From Brevinema andersonii (GTDB lineage Bacteria; Spirochaetota; Brevinematia; Brevinematales; Brevinemataceae): DNA of 64,000 nt. Below, piece after piece: positions 26,679 to 35,702 of the stretch. Made by a program: the position numbers and the translations under genes. The DNA is taken from NCBI RefSeq assembly GCF_900112165.1, contig NZ_FOKY01000001.1, positions 248,001 to 312,000 on the forward strand, written 5' to 3'. The notes below the pieces were generated by a model. That model made no database searches and was not told the origin of the DNA. It saw only the letters and a program-made list of their open reading frames with translations. Position 1 is the stretch's first letter. Each line of letters starts with the position of its first letter.

Positions 26679-29261
26679 ATGAAAACGGCCCAATCCGTTC
26701 GTCAGGATTTTTTTAATTTTTTCCGTTCAAAAGGGCATGCTATTGTGCCATCAGCATCTCTCGTTCCCGAAAACGATCCGACACTTTTGTTTACCAACGC
26801 AGGAATGAACCAGTTCAAAGATATTTTTTTAGGGATGGGTACACGGCCTTATACACGCGCTGCTGACACACAAAAAGTTATGCGTGTTTCCGGAAAACAT
26901 AATGATTTCAACGACGTTGGGCGCGACACCTATCACCATACGTTTTTTGAGATGCTTGGAAACTGGAGTTTCGGCGATTACTACAAAAAAGAAGCAATTA
27001 TGTGGGCATGGGAACTACTCACTGATATTTGGAAGCTGCCCAAAAAACGTCTTTATGCAACTGTTCATTACTCGGACAAAGAAAGCCTTGAAATTTGGCG
27101 TGATTTTACGGATATTAATCCGAAACATATTTTAGAATTCGGGGATAAAGAAAATTTTTGGGAAATGGGAGCAACAGGACCCTGTGGACCTTGTTCGGAA
27201 ATTCATATTGATTTATCACCCGATCTCTCTCAAAGTATTGGAGTTCACGGCATCAATGCTGATAATCCTCTTTTTATTGAGCTTTGGAACCTTGTTTTTA
27301 TCCAATTCAACAGAAATGAAGATGGTTCTCTAACCGAACTCCCCGCTAAACATGTCGATACGGGAATGGGGCTCGAGCGAATAACAGCCGTCCTTCAACA
27401 AAAAAATTCTAATTACGATACTGATCTTTTTATACCTATAATTGATGCCGTGTCTGAATATTCTGGCATTATCTACACTCAAGGATTTGAAGGTACTCCT
27501 CATCGGGTGATTGCAGACCACATTCGAGCATTAACGCTCGCTATTGGTGACGGAATTATGCCTTCCAACGAAGGCCGCGGCTACGTTATTCGAAAAATTC
27601 TGCGTAGAGCGGCGCGTTTTGGCAGGGAATTGGGATTAACAGAACCTTTTTTGCATCTTTTAGTGCCAGTAGTTACAGAGATTATGGTTGAACCATTCCC
27701 AGAACTACAGGATAAACTTGATTCAATTACTTCAGTAATTAAATCCGAAGAAGAAAGCTTTTTTCGGACACTTAACAAAGGATTTTACAAAATCAAAGAA
27801 TTGATCTCCAAAACACATGCATCTCAAAGCAAAATGATCAGCGGAGAAGATGTTTTCCTTCTGTATGATTCTATGGGATTTCCTATAGATTTCACGGAAC
27901 AAATCCTCAAAGATGAAAATCTGACTTATGACAAACCGGCTTTCGAAAAACTTATGGACTTGCAGAAAGAAAGAGCGCGAGCCTCATGGAAAGCGGACAG
28001 TTTGGATTTTTCGACATTCAGACACCTACCAGACACTCAATATATCGAAACACCCACCGTTGAAGCTGTTATTCTAAAAGTAGCAGAACAAAACAATGAA
28101 ACAATCGCCCTTGTTCTTGACAAAACCCCATTTTATGCAGAAAAAGGAGGACAAATTGGCGATACTGGCACTATTACCGCAGACGGACTAATTATTGATA
28201 TTTTTGATACTAAATTTCTTGATGGAAAGCATATTCATCTAGGAAAAATTAAACAGGGCAGAGTTTTAGAAGGTAATCCAGTAACTGCTACGGTAGATGA
28301 GATACGCAAGAAAAATATCGCCCGTCATCACAGCACTGCCCACCTTATCAACAAAGCATTACGTCAAGTTTTAGGAAACCATGTCAGTCAAGCTGGCTCC
28401 TGGATTGGTGAAACAAAAATGCGATTTGATTTCACTCATCCCAAAGCACTTACTTTCGATGAACTGCGCCAAATTGAAACAATCGTTAATCAAGATATCC
28501 GTAATAATTACTTTACCAATATCAAAGAGATGCCGATCGAAAATGCTAAAAAACTCGGCGCTATTGCAGCGTTTGAAGAAAAATATGGTGATATTGTACG
28601 GGTTGTTTGCTTGGGAGATTCATTAGAACTTTGTGGTGGCACACATGTAGAATCCACAGGCGAAATAGGTGTAGTCAGCCTTATCGGAGATACTTCAGTG
28701 TCCTCAGGAACACGGCGGATCGAAGCAATAGCAGGAAAAGCCGCTTTGGACCGATTTCAGGAAACACTCGAACGAGAAAAGGAATTAAGCAACTTGTTGA
28801 AAGTTCCAGAAAAAAAATTAACTGAACGTGTTGACATTTTGCTGAATGAATTGAAAGACAAAGAAAAAGAAATTAAATTTTACAAAAATCTGCTGATTAA
28901 TACCGAATTTGACAAGCTTTTAAATCAAAGTATTTCCGTTAAAGGCCATACCATAATAATCACAGAAACAAATGCTGACAACGAAAAATTAACAGCTTTA
29001 AGCATGAAATTCAAAGAAAAAGTAAAAAGCGGAGTAATGGTATTAGCAGCAAAGCAGGGAGAAAAAGTTCTGCTTTCTGCTGCAGTTTCTGAAGATCTCA
29101 ACAGCCAACTCAATGCAGGACAACTGATAAAAGAATTAGCACCAATGATAGGGGGAGGGGGAGGGGGGAAAGCAGATTTTGCTTTGGCAGGAGGAAAAAA
29201 TCCCGCCGGATTATGCATTGCGTTGGCTGCAGCACAAAAAAAAATTTCAAATTTATTATAG
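26679..29261 (+). CDS. alaS: Alanine--tRNA ligase
   Basis: Charges tRNA-Ala and edits mis-charged Ser/Gly. 860 residues, normal. The catalytic domain has VPSASLVPENDPTLLFTNAGMNQFKDIFLG and EMLGNWSFGDYYK. The editing domain has HHSTAHL (about 549) and CGGTH (about 650), which bind zinc. The C-terminal C-Ala domain ends with the glycine run GGGGGGKADFALAGG. That run is encoded by an uninterrupted purine tract of G5-A-G5-A-G6 (29151-29168). AAGGAG precedes the ATG. The PTS-like gene follows after nine bases. Confidence 0.98.
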   Translation: MKTAQSVRQDFFNFFRSKGHAIVPSASLVPENDPTLLFTNAGMNQFKDIFLGMGTRPYTRAADTQKVMRVSGKHNDFNDVGRDTYHHTFFEMLGNWSFGDYYKKEAIMWAWELLTDIWKLPKKRLYATVHYSDKESLEIWRDFTDINPKHILEFGDKENFWEMGATGPCGPCSEIHIDLSPDLSQSIGVHGINADNPLFIELWNLVFIQFNRNEDGSLTELPAKHVDTGMGLERITAVLQQKNSNYDTDLFIPIIDAVSEYSGIIYTQGFEGTPHRVIADHIRALTLAIGDGIMPSNEGRGYVIRKILRRAARFGRELGLTEPFLHLLVPVVTEIMVEPFPELQDKLDSITSVIKSEEESFFRTLNKGFYKIKELISKTHASQSKMISGEDVFLLYDSMGFPIDFTEQILKDENLTYDKPAFEKLMDLQKERARASWKADSLDFSTFRHLPDTQYIETPTVEAVILKVAEQNNETIALVLDKTPFYAEKGGQIGDTGTITADGLIIDIFDTKFLDGKHIHLGKIKQGRVLEGNPVTATVDEIRKKNIARHHSTAHLINKALRQVLGNHVSQAGSWIGETKMRFDFTHPKALTFDELRQIETIVNQDIRNNYFTNIKEMPIENAKKLGAIAAFEEKYGDIVRVVCLGDSLELCGGTHVESTGEIGVVSLIGDTSVSSGTRRIEAIAGKAALDRFQETLEREKELSNLLKVPEKKLTERVDILLNELKDKEKEIKFYKNLLINTEFDKLLNQSISVKGHTIIITETNADNEKLTALSMKFKEKVKSGVMVLAAKQGEKVLLSAAVSEDLNSQLNAGQLIKELAPMIGGGGGGKADFALAGGKNPAGLCIALAAAQKKISNLL

Positions 29262-29270
29262 GAGTTGCTT

Positions 29271-29744
29271 ATGATGACATTAAGAGCACTGCTTGGAGAA
29301 AAAGCGTTTCACGTCGGGCTGAAGGCCAATTCCAAAAAAGACATTATAAAAGAAATTGCTGAATTTTTTGCATACGTATACCATTTGGAATACAACAAGA
29401 TTTTCAAAGCGTTGTGGGAGCGCGAAGAAAAAGGTTCCACCGGACTAGGCAAAGAGTTAGCAGTGCCACATGCGCGGGTTTCGGGTCTGGACAGCATGAA
29501 ACTCGCAGTATTTTACGCTCCGGACGGCAAAGATTTCGATGCATATGATCAAATCCCAACCAAGCTGTTTTTCGCTGCGGTAATTGATGAAGATGCTCAT
29601 CCTCAAGAACAGTTGGATATGCTGCGTATTATTGTAGAAACCTGCGAAAAAACAGATCTCATGGAAAGTTTGTCAAAAGTACATACACGTGATGAACTTC
29701 ATGACCTAGTTATACGACGCATTACAGAAACACAAAACTCCTAA
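29271..29744 (+). CDS. PTS EIIA domain protein (fructose/PtsN type)
   Basis: A 157-residue EIIA(Fru/Ntr)-like protein. The phosphorylatable histidine is in AVPHARV (His67), preceded by ALWEREEKGSTGLGKELAVPHARV, a typical PTS EIIA type 2 signature. There is no EIIB or EIIC next to it, and no HPr in the window, so a regulatory PtsN-like role is likelier than sugar uptake. I chose ATG 29271 (GGAG six bases upstream); ATG 29274 is also possible. Confidence 0.85.
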   Translation: MMTLRALLGEKAFHVGLKANSKKDIIKEIAEFFAYVYHLEYNKIFKALWEREEKGSTGLGKELAVPHARVSGLDSMKLAVFYAPDGKDFDAYDQIPTKLFFAAVIDEDAHPQEQLDMLRIIVETCEKTDLMESLSKVHTRDELHDLVIRRITETQNS

Positions 29745-29779
29745 CTATAAAGGGGGCTTTTATAAAAAGGGTTATTCTA

Positions 29780-30388
29780 TTGCTTTTGATGGCAAGTTTT
29801 ATTTACGCACAAGAGCCTCTAGAAAATTCTGCCTTGGATGAATTGATTGAACTACGTTTAGAATTTCTGGAGAAAGATTTATCCTCCGAAGATTTGTTTC
29901 GATTGGGCAGTTTATATTTTGTTCTGGAATTGTATAGAAATGCTGCAGATTATTATGCAATCGCAGCAAAACAACTTGAGAAAAAACTTTCCCCTGAAAC
30001 AAAAACAATGATTTCTATTACATATTACAACAGAGGCTTAGCTCTTTTTTCATTGGAGCTTTATGATTCTGCGAAATCTATGTTTAAGCGCTCTTTTGAG
30101 AACAACGATACTTTAATTGATGCTTTGAGAATGTTAGGGACTGTTTTTTTTATTGAGAAAAATAAAATAGAAACACTCAAATATTGGGAACAATATCTGG
30201 CACTAGCACCAGAAAGTATGGAACATTCACTCATTGAAGATGCAGTAGAAAAACTAAAAAACCCCAAATTCCAATTTCCAGAAGCAGATGATATCTTAGA
30301 AAATCAAGATAATCCAGCATGGCCTTTTCTCAATCCTGATACAATTCCATATCCAGAATCTTACTACCAAAGAAAGAGAGTTGTGTAA
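29780..30388 (+). CDS. Exported TPR protein
   Basis: About 200 residues with TPR-like helices (FRLGSLYFVLELYRNAADYYAIAAKQL; YYNRGLALFSLELYDSAKSMFKRSF; LGTVFFIEKNKIETLKYWEQYLALAP). The listed TTG start gives a signal peptide without its positive N-terminus. The frame is open further up to an ATA at 29762 that would give I/M-KRVILLLLMASFIYAQ, a proper signal peptide, with GGGGG six bases before it. The real start may therefore be non-standard or mutated. The stop adjoins the ATG of the next TPR gene. Confidence 0.7.
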   Translation: MLLMASFIYAQEPLENSALDELIELRLEFLEKDLSSEDLFRLGSLYFVLELYRNAADYYAIAAKQLEKKLSPETKTMISITYYNRGLALFSLELYDSAKSMFKRSFENNDTLIDALRMLGTVFFIEKNKIETLKYWEQYLALAPESMEHSLIEDAVEKLKNPKFQFPEADDILENQDNPAWPFLNPDTIPYPESYYQRKRVV

Positions 30389-31774
30389 ATGACTGAGATT
30401 TTATTGACATTAGCTGCTAGTACTGTTATACTGACAATTTTAGCAGTGATCGTACAGCTTGTCATTATTGAACCAGGATTTGTTCATAAAGTAGAGTTTC
30501 TAGTCGAATCTAAAAATTTAGATGAAGCTGAAACTTTAGTAAAAGCCTACCTCAAAAAAAACCATCAAGACCCTATAGCTAATTACTGGTTAGGTGAGAT
30601 TTATCGCCTGTCCGGCAAAAAAAAGGATGCAGCCGGAATATTCGAAGCTCTCCTCAAAAAAAATTTTTCACGCTATAAAGATTACTACAAAAATATGTTG
30701 TTTTATCTTGCCAATTTCTACAAGGAAGAAAATGTTCCTGAAATAGCATTCAACTATATTGACCAACTAGTTCATATGGATTCCAGCAATTCGGATTACT
30801 ATCTGTTAATGAGCGAAATTCTTTTGCAGATGCAAAATCCTCATCAAGCTCTAGTACCTTTATCAAAAGCATTAGGAATTGATAAGAATAATATTAAAGC
30901 TTGGCAACTTTATGCGGATACGAATTTTGATATAGGCAATCTTCAAGAAGCTTATACCTCTTATTCTTATTTGATTAAATTGGAACCTCAAGCACCGACA
31001 ACATGGTACCGACTGGGTGAAACATGTGAGAAAAAACATGAAATTTCCAAAGCAATTTGTTTTTATCTGAAAGCGGAACAGTTCAAAAACCCGCAAATTG
31101 AATTTCTGGCGGCAATGAAACTAGGTAAACTTTACAAAGATCAAGAAGAAATTTATTCGGCCATCCAAGCATTAGAACGGGGTTTGATTGTTGCAAAACC
31201 AGAAGTTGCATCAACTTCGCAAATTTTATTGCTGCACTACGAGCTGGCTGAATTGTATATAACTATCCAAGATTTCGATAAAGCAATTATACAATGGGAA
31301 TATATTATGCATATAGACCCTAATTATCTGGATGTTAAACGCAAACTGCAAGAATTTTCTTCTATTCGATTGAGTGATTTTTTCAAAGACCTGCTCACCA
31401 AAACAGACAAAGCATTAATTGAAACAACTCATGAATTCGTAAAAAAATTCAAATATACAATCGACAATTACAAAACTTTTGGACAAGATATTATTACAGT
31501 TACAGCCTCAGAAACAACAGGCAAATGGCGTGACACCAAACGTGCAAAAACATTATTTATGTTTTGGTGTTCGTCGGATCCGCTGCCTGAAAATGCTATC
31601 TTACGTGCTCTGCAAACGCAAAAAACTGATAATTTTTCACGCATTATTGTGATATCTACTGGGCCTGTATTGTCTGAAGTCAGAAATACATTGAGCCGGC
31701 GTTCGATTGATTTCTATGATAAAGACAACATTCAAAATCTTATGCAGGCATTCAACATAACGGAGCACTTATGA
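30389..31774 (+). CDS. Membrane-anchored TPR protein with a separate C-terminal domain
   Basis: 461 residues. One N-terminal membrane helix (LLTLAASTVILTILAVIVQLVII), then about eight TPR units (40-330: ANYWLGEIYRLSGKKKDAAGIFEALL; TTWYRLGETCEKKHEISKAICFYLKA). The last 110 residues form a distinct alpha/beta domain (GKWRDTKRAKTLFMFWCSSDPLPENAIL...RIIVISTGPVLSEVRNTLSRRSIDFYDKDNIQNLM). That outline is like restriction-endonuclease-fold proteins, but I cannot identify catalytic residues. It begins immediately after the stop of the exported TPR gene and overlaps the next small membrane gene by ATGA. Confidence 0.72.
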   Translation: MTEILLTLAASTVILTILAVIVQLVIIEPGFVHKVEFLVESKNLDEAETLVKAYLKKNHQDPIANYWLGEIYRLSGKKKDAAGIFEALLKKNFSRYKDYYKNMLFYLANFYKEENVPEIAFNYIDQLVHMDSSNSDYYLLMSEILLQMQNPHQALVPLSKALGIDKNNIKAWQLYADTNFDIGNLQEAYTSYSYLIKLEPQAPTTWYRLGETCEKKHEISKAICFYLKAEQFKNPQIEFLAAMKLGKLYKDQEEIYSAIQALERGLIVAKPEVASTSQILLLHYELAELYITIQDFDKAIIQWEYIMHIDPNYLDVKRKLQEFSSIRLSDFFKDLLTKTDKALIETTHEFVKKFKYTIDNYKTFGQDIITVTASETTGKWRDTKRAKTLFMFWCSSDPLPENAILRALQTQKTDNFSRIIVISTGPVLSEVRNTLSRRSIDFYDKDNIQNLMQAFNITEHL

Positions 31775-31956
31775 AAAGTATTATTGTTTTAAGTATTGCT
31801 TTTTTAGCAACAACAGCATTATTTTTCTTATATGAAAGAACTATAATTTTAAATCCCTTCATGGATCCCATAGCACCGTACCTTATTTGGGGTATGATGG
31901 TTGTTTTGGCAGTACTCTGGTGTACAAGACTGATACAGGCATTAGTAAAAAAATAG
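31771..31956 (+). CDS. Small membrane protein with two helices
   Basis: 61 residues with two predicted membrane spans (IIVLSIAFLATTALFFLYE and PYLIWGMMVVLAVLWCTRLIQAL) joined by a short loop. It begins within the stop of the membrane TPR gene (ATGA), so translation is coupled and it may be a partner of that protein. Family unknown. Confidence 0.65.
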   Translation: MKSIIVLSIAFLATTALFFLYERTIILNPFMDPIAPYLIWGMMVVLAVLWCTRLIQALVKK

Positions 31957-31966
31957 GAGGCTCTTT

Positions 31967-33265
31967 ATGAATGAGTACTTCTTTTCAAGCCCAGAAAATA
32001 TCGAAACTTGTAAGCATCCTCTGTTGAACACCGAAAGTTTTTATAGTCCGGACAGGAGATCGCGTATATTTACTGTCGACGATCGCACTCCTATCGAAAA
32101 AACACCACCTAATTATAAAGAAAGCTATTGTGCTTTTTGTCTGGGTCGTATGTTCGAAGCAACTCCGGAAAAAAATCGAACCGTACGTGTTGATAATAAA
32201 GTCAAAACCATTGAATATCCGCCGCTCAACGATCCTCATAAAGAAGTTCTTTTTCGAAGGCAAGGAAATCTGTTTGAAATTTTGAGTTTTCCCTATTGGC
32301 ATCAGAAATACGGACTTGATTCGCCGCACAGCGACATCGAACGCATCGATGATTATTTTAATACTCCCAATTTACGGGAATACATTGAAGATCTCTTGAG
32401 GATCAAGCTATTTCGGATGAAAATAGATAGCAATTTAATGAGCCTTGAAAGAAAAAAAAATGCTGTTAAACCCTTTTTCAGCGGCTTTCATGAACTTTTA
32501 ACTTCAGGACGTCATTTTCTGCCGGACGCCGCCAACAAAAGCGGATTATTTGCATCAAGTACAATGTCTTGGCAAGATCATCGGGTCTCATATCATCAAC
32601 TATGTAATATTCACGTTAGCATGCGCAAAATAAATCCATATATTTCCTTTATTGCGACCTTTCAAAATTGGCATTTGCAGGCAGGGGCATCGTTCGAGCA
32701 TTGGCATAAACAGATTTTAGGACTTGATTTTTGGGGGCGCCCTCTTGAAAACGAGGCTTATTTATTCAAAAGTAACCCCTATATTTACCGCAACTTTGCA
32801 TTAGGAACAGCAATAGCACATAATCTTTTTATTGCTGAAAATGAACATGCAATATCTTATATTGAAGTCGGTGGCAAAGTAGGATTGATTACGATATGTT
32901 CAAAATCAAAAAACTTATTACCTTCGGATCATTCGTCTGAAGAAATCGACGCAATGAGTGATCTGGTTCATGCGGTATACAGTACTTTAGGAGTTTCAAC
33001 ACCTTGCAATGAAGAATGGTTTTATACGCCGTTCAATAGTAAGGGTTTCAAGACACCATGGAGAATTATTCTGAATCTTAGAAGCTCTGTCTTAGCGGGG
33101 TTTGAAAATATTTCTCAGATTCTTGTTAATCCTATTTCTCAAATAGAGCTTGCTTACGCTCTGAGAATCAAAATGGCTGAATCAATGACAAACGGACATT
33201 TGGCTCCTGGCATTCATATCGCTCCGATGTACAAAAATCTCGAAAATATCTTAGCTTACCATTAA
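31967..33265 (+). CDS. GalT-like nucleotidyltransferase/HIT-superfamily protein
   Basis: A 432-residue protein with features of the galactose-1-phosphate uridylyltransferase branch of the HIT superfamily: YCAFCLGRM (CxxC zinc-type site, about 53), NIHVSMRKINPY, and FEHWHKQILG, an HxHxQ motif equivalent to the HPHxQ nucleotidylyl-transfer site. It resembles the uncharacterised DUF4921/DUF4931-type families, though I cannot confirm which. GGAGG precedes the ATG. It is followed 25 bases later by a degenerate iron-ADH homologue, suggesting a joint function. Confidence 0.7.
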   Translation: MNEYFFSSPENIETCKHPLLNTESFYSPDRRSRIFTVDDRTPIEKTPPNYKESYCAFCLGRMFEATPEKNRTVRVDNKVKTIEYPPLNDPHKEVLFRRQGNLFEILSFPYWHQKYGLDSPHSDIERIDDYFNTPNLREYIEDLLRIKLFRMKIDSNLMSLERKKNAVKPFFSGFHELLTSGRHFLPDAANKSGLFASSTMSWQDHRVSYHQLCNIHVSMRKINPYISFIATFQNWHLQAGASFEHWHKQILGLDFWGRPLENEAYLFKSNPYIYRNFALGTAIAHNLFIAENEHAISYIEVGGKVGLITICSKSKNLLPSDHSSEEIDAMSDLVHAVYSTLGVSTPCNEEWFYTPFNSKGFKTPWRIILNLRSSVLAGFENISQILVNPISQIELAYALRIKMAESMTNGHLAPGIHIAPMYKNLENILAYH

Positions 33266-33290
33266 ACATCTTAAAGCCTATATCCGATAA

Positions 33291-34496
33291 ATGAACATCA
33301 AAATTAAGGAAACTGCATTGGATTTCAATTATTTTCATATTCCAACGCGTATCATTCAAGGCTATGAAAGCTTTGGACACTTAAGCGAGATGGCGGATTT
33401 ATCAAAAAAACGGGTCGTTTTAGTTACTGATGAAGCATTAATTGGTCTGGGGATCACTCAGACTCTCAGGCGTTTCATCGAAAACACTGCTTATGGACTA
33501 ATTGCTTACGAAACTTCGATCAACCCTAGTACTCATTACCTTTACGAAGGTGTAAATTTAGTACGCGATTCACGAGCACAGATCGTCATTGGTTTTGGAA
33601 ATCCTAATGTTCTTGCTGTTGCAAGAGGTATGGTTCAGCTGGCAGCTCTCCCGGAAAATAAAACACCAATACATTACATCGAAATACCTACAATGCCTGG
33701 AATTTGCCCAGGAATCATGGATACCTATTACATTGCCGATGAACTTGACCAATTAAAACATCCGTATTATGATCCAGAATCACGTGCCGATTGGCTGCTT
33801 TTAGACTCGTCTTACACAGAACATATACGCGTAGATATTATTTTAAGTCATGCTTTCCAAGCCTTGGCTTACACAATGGACGCATATCTGTCACGAAGTT
33901 TAAGCTTGCTGGGAGAATCTTATGCATTGAAAGCTATTGAAATTTTGGTTTCAGCTGGCAATCGGCTGCCAAACGAACCCACGAATACACGCATCAAAAA
34001 CGAACTTATGCTGGGAGGATTATTAGGATCATTTGCCATACAAAGTTCGAGTTTAGGAATTTCTGCTGCTCTAGGCATGGGTTTGGAAGCTGGCCGCATC
34101 TGCTCCGAAACTCAAGGAGCCGGTGCAGTATTTTTACATGCTCTCGAGTATTCTCTACTCCCCAACATATCAAAAATGCAAAAAATTTTCAAAACTTTAG
34201 ACCTGCAGGATAAAGGAGATGTCTTAGAAAATGGATTTCTTGTGATGGAAACGCTACAAGAACTGGCAATTCAAATGGAAATTCCTCCTTTATCAACATT
34301 TCCGACAACTCCATTTCTGTTGGAAAAAGCCGCAAAACAAGCAGCTCGTTATGATTTTATCACTGATCTTTCGCGTCCTGCAGGTTTTTACGAGCTGACG
34401 GAAATTCTTCAAAAATCTGAAAAAGAAGGATTTAACTTAGACTCCAAAGAGCAAGCCAATGCATCTGAAGAAAATAAATCTCCTTCTTTGGCTTAG
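33291..34496 (+). CDS. Iron-containing alcohol dehydrogenase homologue lacking the metal site
   Basis: 401 residues with the overall layout of group III alcohol dehydrogenases: GYESFGHLSEMADLSKKRVVLVTDEAL, then IPTMPGICPGIMDTY, then LSHAFQALAYTMDAYLS. The NAD-binding GGGSxxD is replaced by GFGNPNVLAVA. The metal ligands (Asp/His in GMDALTHAxEAY, and the later His and PHG) align with Gln, Tyr, a small residue, and TQG. All four ligands appear lost while the frame is intact, so this is likely a pseudoenzyme or has a new role. A Ser/Glu-rich tail overlaps the start of the comEC remnant. Confidence 0.7.
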   Translation: MNIKIKETALDFNYFHIPTRIIQGYESFGHLSEMADLSKKRVVLVTDEALIGLGITQTLRRFIENTAYGLIAYETSINPSTHYLYEGVNLVRDSRAQIVIGFGNPNVLAVARGMVQLAALPENKTPIHYIEIPTMPGICPGIMDTYYIADELDQLKHPYYDPESRADWLLLDSSYTEHIRVDIILSHAFQALAYTMDAYLSRSLSLLGESYALKAIEILVSAGNRLPNEPTNTRIKNELMLGGLLGSFAIQSSSLGISAALGMGLEAGRICSETQGAGAVFLHALEYSLLPNISKMQKIFKTLDLQDKGDVLENGFLVMETLQELAIQMEIPPLSTFPTTPFLLEKAAKQAARYDFITDLSRPAGFYELTEILQKSEKEGFNLDSKEQANASEENKSPSLA

Positions 34497-35702
34497 CTTT
34501 ATCCCCTATTGGACATTTGCAGGAACGATCAGTCCTCCGTATTTTGTAGAGAAAATTCTTTACGTTCAAAATTTTCCCAACCTTGATATCCATGATGGAA
34601 AAATATCTTATCAATTTCATGCCGAAGGTATAAAAATTTCAACAGACCATAAAATAATTATCGCACCGCTCGCTGTGGTAAAAGTCCGAGGAAAATTCTA
34701 TCCAAATTCTTCATCAATTTACACCAAACATCTGCAAGATATCGAAATTATCAAACCTGCACCGAATTTCTTTAATAACATTACTTTACTAAGGCTGGAA
34801 CTTACAGACAAAATTTTGAAAAACATCATCCTGATATTGCTGGATTGATTATTTCAATGGTACTCGGAAATAAAAATTTCCTTAATCCAGAATTCCGAGA
34901 ACATATGCGTATTATTGCTTTAGCACATCTTTTTGCTTTATCGGGACTTCATATGATGATTATTACGGCAACTTTCGCATTTTTATTAGGTATTTTTCAT
35001 ATCCCGAAACGTTATATCAGCCTACTGACAATACCTGTTTCTCTATTATATTTGCTTTTAGGGGGATTAGGAATTTCATTACAACGGACGTTTTTATTTC
35101 ACTTATTATGGATAGTCGGTACAATTTTACGGGTACCATTTTCTATTGCTAAAATTTTTTGGATCAGCTTAATATTAACTCTAATTGTTAATTATAAGAA
35201 CATTTTTTCCATATCATTCTTATTAAGTTATTCGGCAGTTGCAGGAATTATCTATTTACGCGGTCTCTGGAAAAACTTTTTCTTTCATAAGTGTGGGAAT
35301 TTTTTAGGAAATATTATTACAATTAGCTTAGCAACAGGTTTGGCGACATTTCCTATTTTAATTTTCTTTTTTGGACAGTTTAATCTGCTTTTTCTGATCT
35401 CTAACATTTTTGTAATTCCGCTTGCCGGAGTACTGATCGTTCTAAGTTTTATTTTAGGTATCAGTGCTTTTTGGAATTTAACGTTTCTTCCGGCCGAGCG
35501 TTTATTAACACTTATTTATCTTTATATCGATCGCATCAGCTACACTGCCTCAAGGATCCCTAATAGCATTATTTTATTGCAGCACAAATACTTACTGCCT
35601 ATTTTGATGGTCTTGTGCTTTTTACTGTATTATGCTATAATAAAATACTCTCTTTTTGTAAGTAAAGGTTATTATGGAAGAAACAATATGGAACAAAGCT
35701 AG
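34459..35702 (+). pseudogene. comEC: Frameshifted comEC-like DNA uptake channel gene
   Basis: Two frames together make a ComEC/Rec2-like protein. Frame 1 (34459-34848) carries an N-terminal hydrophobic segment and an OB-like region ending LLRLEL. Frame 3 (open through 34806-35702) carries RQNFEKHHPDIAGLIISMVLGNKNF and the hallmark LAHLFALSGLHMMII with about eight membrane helices. The junction at 34798-34806 needs one indel (-1 or +2). The C-terminal metallo-beta-lactamase domain of long ComEC is absent. Either the gene is dead or the shift is programmed; I saw no slippery heptamer at the junction. The 3' end overlaps nth. Confidence 0.72.
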
